A DNA stretch of 64,000 nucleotides, from the NCBI GenBank assembly GCA_017528085.1, contig JAFXPH010000011.1, forward strand, positions 124,001-188,000, in the 5' to 3' direction. Under the pieces are notes generated by a model. That model was not told where the DNA came from. It worked only from the letters and a program-made list of their open reading frames with translations, and did no database searches. How positions within the stretch are numbered: the stretch's first letter is position 1; each line of letters starts with the position of its first letter. Below, in pieces: positions 1-9,383 of this stretch. Both the position numbers and the translations under genes were made by a program. The stretch comes from Clostridia bacterium (GTDB lineage: Bacteria > Bacillota > Clostridia > TANB77 > CAG-508).

Positions 1-59
1 TAATATGTAGAAATATTGACTAAAAATGCGATTTTTCTTTATGAAATTGGGATATTTCC

Positions 60-88
60 TTGAATAAAATTCAATAAAAGTATATAAT
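60..88 (+). promoter_or_regulatory. Sigma-A promoter of the histidine kinase gene
   Basis: TTGAAT at 60-65 and TATAAT at 83-88 are separated by 17 bp, and a ribosome binding site follows before the ATG at 116. The kinase may therefore be transcribed separately from whatever response regulator lies upstream of the window. Confidence 0.6.
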
Positions 89-115
89 GATAAAAAAATA
101 TATAGGTGAAGAAGG

Positions 116-1597
116 ATGTTGAAAAATATCAATAAAAAAATTATTTTGTTTTTTATTATACTTAGCATTCTTGTTTTATTTATTGTTTATATTTTCAATT
201 TATATCAAATAAAAGAGTTAAACAATATAATTGAAACAACTACTAACTATGAAGAACAAAAAAACATTATAGCAAATTATTCAAATTTATATAAAGATTA
301 TAATATCAAGATAAGCCTTGGACTTGCTGTAATTGTAATCTTATTTGGAGTTATTATTTCTAGAACAGCACTAAAGCCTATAGAAAGAATTATTAAAAGT
401 GCTGAGAACTTTAGAAAAAATGATGGTAGAAGAATAAGATTTTTATCAGACGGTGCAAAAAATGAAGATGATATTGATGAATTTGCATTGATACTTTCTG
501 AAATGACAGATAAGCTTCAAGATAACTTAAATGAAGTATCAAGACAAAAGAATCAAATGGAAACTATATTACTTCACATGAATGATGGAGTCATAGCTTT
601 TGACTTAGATGGTAATATTATCCATATCAACTTAGCAGCAAAAGAGTTTTTAGGTTTAGATAATAATACAAAAACATTCAGTGATGTCTTTTCAAATTAT
701 AATGATATAAATATGGAAAGATTAATATATCTAGAGAATTGGACAAGTTCAAGTAAGACAATTAGTGTTGAAGATAGAACTTATAATCTATTCTTTGCTC
801 CATATAGAAATGAAGATGAAAGACCAAATGGTATAATCGTTGTTATCCAAGATGTAACTGAACATATGAAGCTAGATAGTATGAGAAAGCAATTCGTTGC
901 AGACGTTTCTCATGAGCTTAAAACACCGATTACATCAATACTTGGATATTCACAAACACTTCAAGAAAATGAAGTAGATGATGAGACTAGAGAAAAATTC
1001 TTAGGTAGAATTTCAACTGAAGCTGAAAGAATGTCTGCATTAGTTAGCGACCTTCTAATTTTATCTAGATATGATACAGCTAAGATGCAAGCAGAAAAAC
1101 AAGAATTTGATCTTGGTGAAGTCGTTAAAGATGTCTTTGAAAGCCAACAATTCGAAATGGAAAAGAAAAATCTTACAGGTGAATGCTTAGTTACAGCAAA
1201 TGTACCAAGTGTTTATGCAGATAAAGTTGGAATTCAAAGGGTAGTATTAAATATCATAAATAATGCTATTAAATACACTCCAGATGGCGGAAGTGTTAAC
1301 GTTTATGTGGGATTTGTTTATACAGATGCTTATATAAAAGTTATAGATACAGGTATTGGTATTCCAGAAGATGAAATACCAAGAATATTTGAAAGATTTT
1401 ATAGAGTTGATAAGGCTAGAACAAGAGAGATGGGTGGAACAGGATTAGGTCTTTCAATTGTAAAAGAAATCTTAAAACAAAACAATGGAAGAATAGACGT
1501 AAAAAGTGAGGTAGATAAAGGTACAGAGGTTGTTATCAGAATACCAACTAAACAAAGTAGCGAGAAAAATACACAAAAGGAAAAAGTAGAGGAGTAA
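116..1597 (+). CDS. Membrane sensor histidine kinase, VicK/PhoR type
   Basis: This is a 493-residue two-component sensor kinase that autophosphorylates on histidine and passes the phosphate to a response regulator, presumably encoded just before the window. TM segments lie at about 9-28 and 70-90 and flank a short extracellular loop of about 40 residues. They are followed by a HAMP linker, a PAS domain (about 145-250), a HisKA dimerisation domain with the phospho-acceptor in VSHELKTP (His266), and an HATPase domain with an N box near 378, DTGIGI near 415 and GGTGLGLSI near 440. The order TM-HAMP-PAS-HisKA-HATPase matches the WalK/VicK and PhoR families, which act in cell-wall or phosphate control. 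The very small sensor loop favours cell-envelope or intracellular sensing, but the exact signal cannot be decided. The start follows AGGTGAAGAAGG. Confidence 0.9.
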   Translation: MLKNINKKIILFFIILSILVLFIVYIFNLYQIKELNNIIETTTNYEEQKNIIANYSNLYKDYNIKISLGLAVIVILFGVIISRTALKPIERIIKSAENFRKNDGRRIRFLSDGAKNEDDIDEFALILSEMTDKLQDNLNEVSRQKNQMETILLHMNDGVIAFDLDGNIIHINLAAKEFLGLDNNTKTFSDVFSNYNDINMERLIYLENWTSSSKTISVEDRTYNLFFAPYRNEDERPNGIIVVIQDVTEHMKLDSMRKQFVADVSHELKTPITSILGYSQTLQENEVDDETREKFLGRISTEAERMSALVSDLLILSRYDTAKMQAEKQEFDLGEVVKDVFESQQFEMEKKNLTGECLVTANVPSVYADKVGIQRVVLNIINNAIKYTPDGGSVNVYVGFVYTDAYIKVIDTGIGIPEDEIPRIFERFYRVDKARTREMGGTGLGLSIVKEILKQNNGRIDVKSEVDKGTEVVIRIPTKQSSEKNTQKEKVEE

Positions 1598-1602
1598 AAG
1601 AT

Positions 1603-2847
1603 ATGAAAAAATTATTTAAAATTCTATTATCAAGTGGCCTAATGACAGGAATGAGTTCAATTGCTTTTGCAACTGAAACTGCAATGGTAGGAGCAACTGC
1701 TGAGAGCACAGGCATGTCTTTAAAACCAGTATTCTTTATAGTTTTAGTACTAGTAATAATAGGAATTCTATACTTAAGCTTTAAGTTAGATACTCCATCA
1801 AGTAGTAAACCTAAAAAGAAAACAAAGAAAAGCATGAATGAACAAAAAGTAACAAATAACTTAGTAGAAAAAGATGTTACTTATGAAGCAGAAGCTAAAG
1901 AAACATATGTAGATGAAAACATAGCTCCTGTTAAAGTTGAAGATGATGAAGATGAAGTATCATTATTTGAAAGTTATTCAAATCCAGATACTTTACCTGA
2001 AGAAGATGTTGTAGAAGACGAAGATGACGTCCTTGGAAAATTAGATGCTTTAGATGAAGATGATGACTTCCAAGAAAAGGAAGAAACTAGTTCACTAGAT
2101 TCATTTGTAGAAACTCCAGTAGAAGAGCCAGAAGAAACAAATTATGATTTAAATAGTGGCGCTGATTTAGATGGGGATGGTGATGAAACAAACGACTTTA
2201 CATCAGGTGAAGAATTTGATGGTGAAGGAGATAATGCACTTGATAATTATGATTTAAATAATAATGGAATAGATGATACAGAAGAGACAATAGAAGATAA
2301 GGATTCTTTCTCAGAAACAATGGTATTTGATTCTTATGACTTGAATTCAGAAGAAAAGGCTGAAGAAGATGAAACAGACGAACCTGAAGAGGTTGAAGAG
2401 GAAGTAGAAGAAGAGGAAGAAGAAGAGAATAATTATAATATACCAAAACCACAAGACGATGATGATTTTGGTGGATTTACAACAATAAAAAGAAACTCAG
2501 TTCCTTCTCCAGAGTTTAGTGCAAAAAGAGTAGCAAGTACTCCAAAAGAAGAGAAGAAGGAAGTAAAGAAAGAAGCAAAACCAGCAGCTAAAGAAGAACC
2601 TGAAATTGATTCAGCTTCAATGTTCTTAAAACAAATGGAAGCTAATCTTTCAGGAGTAGAACCTGCTCCAAAGAAAGCAGCAGCAAAGAAAACTGCTACA
2701 AAGAAGGCAGCTCCTGCTAAGAAAGAAACAAAAACAGCTACAAAGAAAACTACAACAAAGGCAGCTTCTACTAAGAAGACAGCAACTGCTAAGAAATCAA
2801 CAACTGCTAAAAAATCAACAACTACAAAAAAGACTACTAAGAAATAG
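1603..2847 (+). CDS. Membrane-anchored acidic protein with Ca-loop motifs and a histone H1-like tail
   Basis: I do not recognise this 414-residue protein. It starts 5 nt after the kinase stop, so it is probably cotranscribed with it. It has a signal-peptide-like N-terminus (MKKLFKILLSSGLMTG) and a TM helix at about 42-60, followed directly by KPKKKTKK, which by the positive-inside rule puts the rest in the cytoplasm. The middle is highly acidic. It holds aspartate-rich loops such as DLDGDGDETND and DLNNNGIDDTEE that resemble EF-hand or thrombospondin type-3 calcium loops. The last 60 or so residues are Lys/Ala/Thr repeats (KKAAAKKTATKK style) like histone H1 or bacterial HU tails and could bind nucleic acid or anionic polymers. 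The C-terminal low complexity is real coding: the frame is open throughout and third positions vary. The function is unknown. Confidence 0.75.
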   Translation: MKKLFKILLSSGLMTGMSSIAFATETAMVGATAESTGMSLKPVFFIVLVLVIIGILYLSFKLDTPSSSKPKKKTKKSMNEQKVTNNLVEKDVTYEAEAKETYVDENIAPVKVEDDEDEVSLFESYSNPDTLPEEDVVEDEDDVLGKLDALDEDDDFQEKEETSSLDSFVETPVEEPEETNYDLNSGADLDGDGDETNDFTSGEEFDGEGDNALDNYDLNNNGIDDTEETIEDKDSFSETMVFDSYDLNSEEKAEEDETDEPEEVEEEVEEEEEEENNYNIPKPQDDDDFGGFTTIKRNSVPSPEFSAKRVASTPKEEKKEVKKEAKPAAKEEPEIDSASMFLKQMEANLSGVEPAPKKAAAKKTATKKAAPAKKETKTATKKTTTKAASTKKTATAKKSTTAKKSTTTKKTTKK

Positions 2848-2876
2848 AATTTAAACAAATAGAAGGGATAATAACA

Positions 2877-3506
2877 ATGAGTGATACACAAAAAGATATC
2901 CTAGAGTGGATTTATTGCATAATAATAGCTCTAGTAATTGCATTAGTATTTAGATATTTCGTTGGAACTCCTACTGTTGTAAAACAACGTTCAATGTTTC
3001 CAACATTAAAGGAAAACGAAAGACTTATATTAAATAGAACATTTAGAATAACAAAACATTATCCTACAAAAGGAGATATAATAACTTTCGAAGCACCAGA
3101 CAAAGATTCTAATACTGGTGAAGTTGATCAATCTAATCCAGTAGCTAAATACTCTGATAAGAAAATGAATTTATTCCAAAAATTTGTATATAGTGGATTA
3201 GAAATAACAAAAACAAGTTATATTAAAAGACTTATAGCAGAACCTGGTGATCATGTAGAAATCAAAGATTCAAAAGTATATATAAACGGAGAATTATTAG
3301 TAGAAGATTATCTTCAACCAGATGTTAAAACTGAATCTACTGCATTTAATGATTTCATAGTACCAGAAGGATATGTTTTTGCTGTAGGTGATAACAGAGA
3401 AAAAAGCACAGATTGTAGAAGATTTGGATGCATACCTTACGATAAAATTGAAGGCATTGTAGTATTTAGATTTTGGCCTTTAAACATGTTTGGAAGAATT
3501 AAGTAA
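2877..3506 (+). CDS. lepB: Signal peptidase I
   Basis: This is a 209-residue type I signal peptidase (S26 family) that removes signal peptides on the outer face of the membrane. It has one N-terminal TM helix (about 11-29). The catalytic serine lies in KQRSMFPTL (Ser39), the general-base lysine in SYIKRLIAEPGD (Lys117), and box E is GDNREKSTDCRRFG. A single N-terminal TM and about 200 residues are typical for Firmicutes SipS-like enzymes. The start follows AGAAGGGATAATAACA. It lies between the membrane-anchored protein and holB on the same strand with short gaps and so is probably in one transcription unit. Confidence 0.95.
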   Translation: MSDTQKDILEWIYCIIIALVIALVFRYFVGTPTVVKQRSMFPTLKENERLILNRTFRITKHYPTKGDIITFEAPDKDSNTGEVDQSNPVAKYSDKKMNLFQKFVYSGLEITKTSYIKRLIAEPGDHVEIKDSKVYINGELLVEDYLQPDVKTESTAFNDFIVPEGYVFAVGDNREKSTDCRRFGCIPYDKIEGIVVFRFWPLNMFGRIK

Positions 3507-3518
3507 AAGGATGTATAT

Positions 3519-4430
3519 ATGATAGGAAATAATATTATTGGAAATGAGAAAGTTAAAAAATCACTTGAAAAAGCTATAGATTCAAATAATATTGTTCACA
3601 GTTATTTATTTATCGGTAAAGATGGAATCGGCAAAAAAGAGATTGCTGTCGATTTCGCTAAAAAAATATTATGTCTTACAAAAGAAGAAACATGTACATG
3701 TAAATCATGTACATGTTTTAATTCTAACAATCATTCTGATTTCTTTATTATAAACCCACTAGATGATAAAAAAATAATATCTGTAGATATGATTAGATCT
3801 ATGATAGATGAAGTCTATAAAAAACCAATTTTATCAGATAGTAAAGTGTTTATAATAAACGATGCTGATAAAATGAATGAATCAGCCCAAAATGCATTAC
3901 TAAAAACATTAGAAGAGCCACCAGAATATGCTTATATAATTCTTGTAGCATCTAATGAGTTGCTTCTACTTAATACTATCAAATCTAGAACAATGAGAGT
4001 ATCATTTAATGATATTCCAAGTAGTGATGTAGAAAAGTACATAAAGGAAAATACAGATGTTAAAAATATATCTAGTAGCTTACTTGAGTACATAGGTGGT
4101 AGTATAGGAAAAAGCTTGAAAGTAATAGAGGATATAGATAAATATAATGCTATAGAAAGCTTTTTACAAAAGACAGAAAAAGAAGATATAGTAGATTATT
4201 TTTATGATGGAAAGAATACTTATACAAAAGAATTTATTAACCAATCATTAGAATATTCAGAAGTTGTTCTAATGGGGTTTGCAAAGGAAAATAAGAAATA
4301 TTTAAACTGCATTAAATATGTAGATGATTGTATAAATAGACTTTCATATAATGCTAATTTTGATATGTCTATAGATATGATGCTTTTCAAAATATGGGAG
4401 GAAGTAAATGAAAACAGTAGCAGGCATTAG
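3519..4430 (+). CDS. holB: DNA polymerase III subunit delta' (clamp loader)
   Basis: This is a 303-residue clamp-loader subunit of the AAA+ family that helps load the sliding clamp on DNA. The N-terminal AAA+ core has a P-loop-like GKDGIGKKE. A cysteine cluster (residues about 64-77, CLTKEETCTCKSCTC) forms the usual zinc module. The sensor-like segment NALLKTLEEPPEY is highly conserved in HolB and DnaX proteins. The 3' end overlaps the ricT start by 23 nt. The order holB-PSP1 gene is conserved in many Firmicutes (B. subtilis holB-yaaT), which supports both calls. Confidence 0.92.
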   Translation: MIGNNIIGNEKVKKSLEKAIDSNNIVHSYLFIGKDGIGKKEIAVDFAKKILCLTKEETCTCKSCTCFNSNNHSDFFIINPLDDKKIISVDMIRSMIDEVYKKPILSDSKVFIINDADKMNESAQNALLKTLEEPPEYAYIILVASNELLLLNTIKSRTMRVSFNDIPSSDVEKYIKENTDVKNISSSLLEYIGGSIGKSLKVIEDIDKYNAIESFLQKTEKEDIVDYFYDGKNTYTKEFINQSLEYSEVVLMGFAKENKKYLNCIKYVDDCINRLSYNANFDMSIDMMLFKIWEEVNENSSRH

Positions 4431-5331
4431 ATTTAAAAAACCTGGAAAGATATATTTCTTTGATCCAGGCGAATTACATATAGAAGAAGGAATGCACGTA
4501 ATTGTAGATACAGCTATGGGCGAAGAATACGGAGAAGTAGTTATTGCATCTAAAGAAGTAGAGGATAGCGAAATTAGTGAACCACTTAAAAAGATATTAA
4601 GAGTTTCTTCTCACAAGGATGAAAAAATCTTTTCAGAACTTAAAGCAAAAGAACCAGAAGCATTAAGAATATGTGAAGAAAAGGTTAAAAAACATGGCTT
4701 AGAGATGAAGCTTATTGATTGCGAATATAAATTCGATGGAAGCAAGCTAATATTCTACTTTACAGCTGATGGAAGAATAGACTTTAGAGAGCTTGTTAAA
4801 GATTTAGCAGCTATATTTAGAACAAGAATAGAGCTAAGACAAATCGGTGTTAGAGATGAAGTAAAGAGAATGGGTGGACTTGGAATGTGCGGTAGAGAAT
4901 TATGCTGTTGTTCATTCCTTGGAAATTTTGCCACAGTCTCAATCAAGATGGCTAAAGAACAAAATATTTCTCTTAACCCATCAAAGATATCAGGTAGATG
5001 TGGTAGATTAATGTGCTGCTTAAATTATGAAGAAGAAGTATATGAAGAAAAATTAAAGAGATTACCTAAAATAGGTGCCATTGTTAAAACAGAAGATGGT
5101 ACTGGAGAGGTAGTATCTATAGAAACATTAAAAGAGATAGTAAGGGTTAAATTTGAAGATGGAGAAGATTCATTCTTCAAAAAATATGAAGTAAAGGATA
5201 TAGAAATTATCAAAGATGTTGAAGAATCTGATGACGCAATGTCTGTAGTTTCTGAAGAAGAAAGAAGAGAGCTTGAAGAATTAGAAAAACTAGAAAAATC
5301 AGAGAGCAATGATAACAACGATAATATTTAA
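4408..5331 (+). CDS. ricT: PSP1-domain regulatory iron-sulfur protein (RicT/YaaT)
   Basis: This is a 307-residue protein with a PSP1 domain. In B. subtilis its homologue RicT works with RicA and RicF as an Fe-S complex that promotes RNase Y-dependent mRNA processing and affects Spo0A phosphorylation. The cysteine-rich core is visible as MCGRELCCCSF and CGRLMCCLNYE (about residues 165-210). The C-terminal 40 residues are acidic, low-complexity and Glu/Ser-rich. The start ATG at 4408 is inside holB, preceded by GGGAGG within the holB coding sequence, so translation is probably coupled to holB. Confidence 0.9.
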   Translation: MKTVAGIRFKKPGKIYFFDPGELHIEEGMHVIVDTAMGEEYGEVVIASKEVEDSEISEPLKKILRVSSHKDEKIFSELKAKEPEALRICEEKVKKHGLEMKLIDCEYKFDGSKLIFYFTADGRIDFRELVKDLAAIFRTRIELRQIGVRDEVKRMGGLGMCGRELCCCSFLGNFATVSIKMAKEQNISLNPSKISGRCGRLMCCLNYEEEVYEEKLKRLPKIGAIVKTEDGTGEVVSIETLKEIVRVKFEDGEDSFFKKYEVKDIEIIKDVEESDDAMSVVSEEERRELEELEKLEKSESNDNNDNI

Positions 5332-5347
5332 TTAACCGGAGCTTTTT

Positions 5348-6625
5348 ATGAAAACACTTATTACGAATGCTAACGTTTTAGATATGGTGGGAGATATTCC
5401 AAACATATCTAAAAAAGATATACTTATTTGTGACAGTAGAATATCTAAAATAGAAGAAAATATACAAGATAATAATATAGATGAAATTATAAATGCTAAA
5501 AATATGATTGTTATGCCAGGACTTGTTAATACACATACACACCTAGCAATGAGTATTTTTAGAGGATATAAAAATGATATTAAATTAATAGATTGGCTAG
5601 AAAATGCTATATTTCCAGTAGAAGATAAGCTAGAACAAGATGACATTTATTGGAATTCATATCTATCATGTTTAGAAATGATTAGAAGTGGAACTACTAC
5701 ATGTAACGATATGTATTTTGGAATGAATAGGGTAATAGAAGCACTAGAAAAAACAGGACTAAGAGGCGTTGTGGCTTGGTGTATTACAGATGATTCTATA
5801 AGAGATAAAATCGAAAGAACTAGAGAATATGCTAAGATTTATAACAATAGGGAAGACAGTAGAATAAAAATCTATGTTGCAGCTCATTCACCATATTCGT
5901 GTGATCCAGATACAATTAAATTATGTGTAGATTTAGCTAAAGAATTAAAGACTGGAATTCATACACATCTAGCTGAAACTAAAGATGAAGAAGAAACTAT
6001 TATTAACAGGTATGGAATGGCAGGAACAGAGTACTTAAATAGTCTTCATGTATTTGATGTACCTGTTGTTTTAGCACATGGAATATATGTATCTGACAAA
6101 GATATAGATATTCTAAAGAGTGTTAAAGGAGGAATATCACATAATCCTATTAGTAATTGTAAATTATCATCAGGAATATGTGATGTAGTAAAATTAAGAA
6201 ATAGTGGATTAAATGTAGGACTTGGAACAGATGGAATAGCGAGTACTACTACTCTAGATATGTTCGAAGAAATGAGAACGGCTTCATATTTACAAAAGGT
6301 AAATGATGCAAGTTCAAGTTCTATGAACTCTTATGAACTTCTAAAAATGGCTACTATAGAAGGAGCTAAAGTACTAGGATTAGATAATGATATAGGAACA
6401 TTAGAAGTAGGTAAGAAAGCTGATATGATCTTTATTAAAACAGACAAGATTCATCTATGCCCTGAAAATGATATATGTACAAATATTGTTTATTCAGCGA
6501 ATGGGGCAGATGTAGATACTGTTATAATAGATGGTAAGGTTATAATGCAAAATAGAAAAATGATTAACCTAGATGAAAAAGAGGTCATGAAGCAAGTTAG
6601 AAAAATCGCAAAAAGACTTTTATAA
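5348..6625 (+). CDS. mtaD: 5'-methylthioadenosine/S-adenosylhomocysteine deaminase-type amidohydrolase
   Basis: This is a 425-residue metal-dependent amidohydrolase that deaminates adenosine-like nucleosides (MTA or SAH) and so belongs to purine and methionine salvage. Metal-site motifs are in order: THTHLAMS near residue 60, HTHLAET near 210, a His in VLAHGIYVS near 240, and an Asp in LGTDGIAS near 295. Length and motif order fit the MtaD/SsnA-like family. The exact substrate (MTA, SAH, guanine or another nucleobase) cannot be settled from sequence alone. It begins 16 nt after ricT and may be the last cotranscribed gene or read into the ferredoxin. Confidence 0.85.
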   Translation: MKTLITNANVLDMVGDIPNISKKDILICDSRISKIEENIQDNNIDEIINAKNMIVMPGLVNTHTHLAMSIFRGYKNDIKLIDWLENAIFPVEDKLEQDDIYWNSYLSCLEMIRSGTTTCNDMYFGMNRVIEALEKTGLRGVVAWCITDDSIRDKIERTREYAKIYNNREDSRIKIYVAAHSPYSCDPDTIKLCVDLAKELKTGIHTHLAETKDEEETIINRYGMAGTEYLNSLHVFDVPVVLAHGIYVSDKDIDILKSVKGGISHNPISNCKLSSGICDVVKLRNSGLNVGLGTDGIASTTTLDMFEEMRTASYLQKVNDASSSSMNSYELLKMATIEGAKVLGLDNDIGTLEVGKKADMIFIKTDKIHLCPENDICTNIVYSANGADVDTVIIDGKVIMQNRKMINLDEKEVMKQVRKIAKRLL

Positions 6626-6670
6626 AGTTTTTTTATAAATTATACTATTTGGATGAAGGGAGAAAAGGTT

Positions 6671-6844
6671 ATGGCATATAAAGTAGGAGATGGATGCATC
6701 GGATGCGGAGCATGCATGAGTGGTTGTCCAGTAGGAGCTATCACAATGGGACCTGATGGTAAAGCAGTTATTGAAGCAAATGTATGCATTAGCTGTGGAG
6801 CTTGCGCAGGAACATGCCCTGTTGGAGCACCTAGCGAAGAATAG
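6671..6844 (+). CDS. 2[4Fe-4S] ferredoxin
   Basis: This 57-residue electron carrier has two clostridial-type cluster motifs, CIGCGACMSGCP and CISCGACAGTCP. I chose the ATG at 6671 (MAYKVGDG) because GGGAGAAAAGG precedes it. An in-frame ATG at 6653 would add six residues and lacks a good site. It faces the porGDAB operon and ends at a shared terminator, and its product is a plausible electron acceptor for that enzyme. Confidence 0.93.
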   Translation: MAYKVGDGCIGCGACMSGCPVGAITMGPDGKAVIEANVCISCGACAGTCPVGAPSEE

Positions 6845-6853
6845 TAAAAAAAT

Positions 6854-6889
6854 AAAAGGTAAGCTTTAAGCTCACCTTTTATTTTTTTT
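6854..6889. terminator. Bidirectional terminator between ferredoxin and porB
   Basis: Inverted repeat AAAAGGTAAGC / GCTCACCTTTT with T-rich tails on both sides. It serves the convergent ferredoxin gene and por operon. Confidence 0.85.
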
Positions 6890-6900
6890 ATCTTTAAAAA

Positions 6901-7869
6901 TTAATTTTGACCTTCAACTGGTTTATTTGTCATAGCTTCTAAGTCTAATAATTCTTGCCATCTCTCATCTACAACTCTTTGGAATTCTTGAATCATCCAC
7001 TCATTACCTGGTTTAAACATATGTTTAAATCTTTTTTGTGGTCTTAAGAACTCTTCGATTGGAAGTTTATTAGCTGGTTTGTAATTAATTACATATCTAC
7101 CATTAATAACTTCATATAGTGGCCAATAACATGTATCAGCAGCTAGTTTATTGATAGTCATTAAATCTTCTGTGTTATATCCCCATCCTCTTGGACATGG
7201 ACTCATAACATTTAAGAATGAAGGACCTTCTGTATAAATAGCTTTTTCAGCTTTTTCATATAAGTCACTGAAGTTTGTCATTGCTAATGTTTGAGCAACA
7301 TATGGTATGTGATGTCCAACCATAATTTTTGTTAAGTCCTTTTTAACTTGAACTTTTCCAGGGATAACTGATCCTGCTGGAGTAGTTGTAGTATCAGCAA
7401 ACTTTGGAGTAGCTGATGATCTTTGGATACCTGTGTTCATGTAAGCACCGTTATCATAGCAAACATAAGTCATATCATGACCTCTTTCCATTGCTCCTGA
7501 TAAACTTTGTAATCCTATATCATAAGTTCCACCGTCTCCACCGAAAGCGATGAATTTTGTGTTCTTATCTTGTGGTAATTTACCTTGTTTTTTAAGTGAT
7601 TTATAAGCAGCTTCAACACCTGATTCAGTTGCACCAGCACACTCAAATGCTGTATGTATAAATGAATCTTTCCATGCTGTATATGGATAAATGAAAGTAG
7701 AAACTTCCATACATCCTGTAGCGCAAGCTATAACTGCATGATCTTCTGGTTTTAATGCTCTTAAGATCATTCTAGTTACTGGTGGAGCTCCACAACCAGC
7801 ACACATTCTGTGGCCAGGAGTTAATCTTGAAGGTTTATTAATCATAACATCTTTTAAATTATATGCCAT
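6901..7869 (-). CDS. porB: 2-oxoacid (pyruvate):ferredoxin oxidoreductase, beta subunit
   Basis: This 322-residue subunit binds thiamine pyrophosphate and one [4Fe-4S] cluster. The cluster cysteines are visible in CAGCGAPP, in ATGCMEVS and in the later CPRGWGYN segment. The TPP motif is GGDGGTYDIG. The family decarboxylates pyruvate to acetyl-CoA and reduces ferredoxin. It is the last gene of a gamma-delta-alpha-beta operon, which is the four-subunit archaeal and thermophile-like arrangement rather than the single-chain clostridial PFOR. VOR or IOR substrates are possible, but pyruvate is the best guess. The start follows GGAGGAATAAGAG. Confidence 0.9.
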   Translation of the reverse strand: MAYNLKDVMINKPSRLTPGHRMCAGCGAPPVTRMILRALKPEDHAVIACATGCMEVSTFIYPYTAWKDSFIHTAFECAGATESGVEAAYKSLKKQGKLPQDKNTKFIAFGGDGGTYDIGLQSLSGAMERGHDMTYVCYDNGAYMNTGIQRSSATPKFADTTTTPAGSVIPGKVQVKKDLTKIMVGHHIPYVAQTLAMTNFSDLYEKAEKAIYTEGPSFLNVMSPCPRGWGYNTEDLMTINKLAADTCYWPLYEVINGRYVINYKPANKLPIEEFLRPQKRFKHMFKPGNEWMIQEFQRVVDERWQELLDLEAMTNKPVEGQN

Positions 7870-7872
7870 CTC

Positions 7873-9057
7873 TTATTCCTCCCTTAATCCTAAATATCTA
7901 TAAGGATTTCCAATATCCTTAGTATCAGCAATCATTCTTAAATCTGTGAATACTGTTTTGATATGATCTGTTGTAGTATCTCTACCACCAATACCATATA
8001 CATAGTTTACTGTTGGTACATGAATATTGCTTGTGAACATTGCAGAAACAACATCTTCATATAATGCACCACCGCATCCGTTTAATGAATCTGATTTATC
8101 AAGTACAGCTATTGCACTAGCATTTTTTAATGCTTCAGCAATTTCTTCAGCTGGGAATGGTCTAAACATTCTAACTTTGATAAGACCAGCTCTAATTCCT
8201 TGACTTCTTAATTCATTAATAGCAGCTTTTGCAGTTCCAGCAGTTGAGTTCATTGCAACTACTACAAGTTCTGCATCATCCATATAATATCTTTCGAAGA
8301 ATTCATAATGTCTTCCGAATGTTCTTTCAAAATCTTCTGAAACTTCTTTGACAACTCTTTTAGCATTTCTCATAGCTTCAGCTTGTTGTTTTTTGTGTTC
8401 GAATAAGAATGCTTGTAAATCTAATGGACCAACAGCCATTGGTTCGTCAGCATTTAATAAGTAATGTTCTGGTTTGTATGTTCCAACAAACGCTTTTACT
8501 TTATCTGTATCTTCTAACTCAATGTTTTCAATTGAGTGTGAAGTAATGAAACCATCTTGGCATACCATAAGAGGTAATTGAACATCTTTGTGTTCAGCTA
8601 TTCTATGTGCCATTAATATGTTATCATATGCTTCTTGATTGTTCTCTGAAAATAACATTATCCATCCAGCATCTCTAACACCCATAGCATCTGAATGATC
8701 ATTATGGATGTTTAATGGTCCAGATACAGCTCTATTTACTAAAGATAGAACTATAGGTAATCTTAAGCTAGATGCGATGTAAATCATTTCCCACATTAAT
8801 GATAAACCATTTGCTGATGTTGCTGTCATAGCTCTAGCTCCTGCAGCTTCAGCACCGATACATGCGCTCATTGCACTGTGTTCACTTTCAACTGGAACAA
8901 ACTCTGTATCAACTTCACCGTTATCTACATACATTGAGAAATATTGTGGTATCTCTGTAGAAGGTGTTATAGGAAAGGCAGCAACTACATCAGGATTTAT
9001 TTGTTTCATAGCATAAGCAGCTGCTTCGTTTCCGCTTAATCTTTCTCTAATTCCCAT
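7873..9057 (-). CDS. porA: 2-oxoacid (pyruvate):ferredoxin oxidoreductase, alpha subunit
   Basis: This 394-residue alpha subunit carries the pyrimidine-binding and transketolase-C-like domains. The N-terminal AFPITPSTEIPQYF segment and SANGLSLMWEMIY are hallmark regions of the POR alpha chain. It ends 3 nt before porB, so the two subunits are made in stoichiometric coupling. The start follows a purine-rich AAGGAAGTAAAG. Confidence 0.92.
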   Translation of the reverse strand: MGIRERLSGNEAAAYAMKQINPDVVAAFPITPSTEIPQYFSMYVDNGEVDTEFVPVESEHSAMSACIGAEAAGARAMTATSANGLSLMWEMIYIASSLRLPIVLSLVNRAVSGPLNIHNDHSDAMGVRDAGWIMLFSENNQEAYDNILMAHRIAEHKDVQLPLMVCQDGFITSHSIENIELEDTDKVKAFVGTYKPEHYLLNADEPMAVGPLDLQAFLFEHKKQQAEAMRNAKRVVKEVSEDFERTFGRHYEFFERYYMDDAELVVVAMNSTAGTAKAAINELRSQGIRAGLIKVRMFRPFPAEEIAEALKNASAIAVLDKSDSLNGCGGALYEDVVSAMFTSNIHVPTVNYVYGIGGRDTTTDHIKTVFTDLRMIADTKDIGNPYRYLGLREE

Positions 9058-9076
9058 ATTCTTTACTTCCTTTCTC

Positions 9077-9367
9077 TTATTTCATCTCTATTGCTTGGAA
9101 AGGACAAACTTTAGCACAAACGCCGCATCCTTTACAAGTATCTAAATTAAATTCGCCTCTATTTCCATTTGCGTCGCATGGAATAGCATTTTCAGGGCAA
9201 ACAGGTAAGCATAAGCCACATTGTTTGCATTTTTCTGGTATATAAACTGGAGTAGTAGAACGCCAATCTCCAGTCTTAAACTCTTCGGCATTACCAGAAG
9301 TGTAAATATTTCCACCTATTGGTAATTTTTGCCAAGGAGTATTTTTGTTGATTGTATCTTCAGTCAT
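9077..9367 (-). CDS. porD: 2-oxoacid:ferredoxin oxidoreductase, delta (ferredoxin) subunit
   Basis: This is a 96-residue polyferredoxin subunit. Two cluster motifs are visible, CKQCGLCLPVCP and CKGCGVCAKVCP, which carry electrons from the TPP site to external ferredoxin. The N-terminal PWQKLPIGG extension is typical of PorD/VorD. The start follows AAGGAAGGATTTTGT. Confidence 0.93.
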   Translation of the reverse strand: MTEDTINKNTPWQKLPIGGNIYTSGNAEEFKTGDWRSTTPVYIPEKCKQCGLCLPVCPENAIPCDANGNRGEFNLDTCKGCGVCAKVCPFQAIEMK

Positions 9368-9383
9368 ACAAAATCCTTCCTTT

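Noticed and set aside
1548-1835. Minus-strand open frame across the kinase/next gene junction
   Set aside because: It is antisense to two clear genes, with no ribosome site.
2433-2891. Minus-strand frame opposite the Lys/Ala repeats
   Set aside because: Low-complexity repeats on the plus strand produce an open Val/Phe-rich shadow on the other strand.
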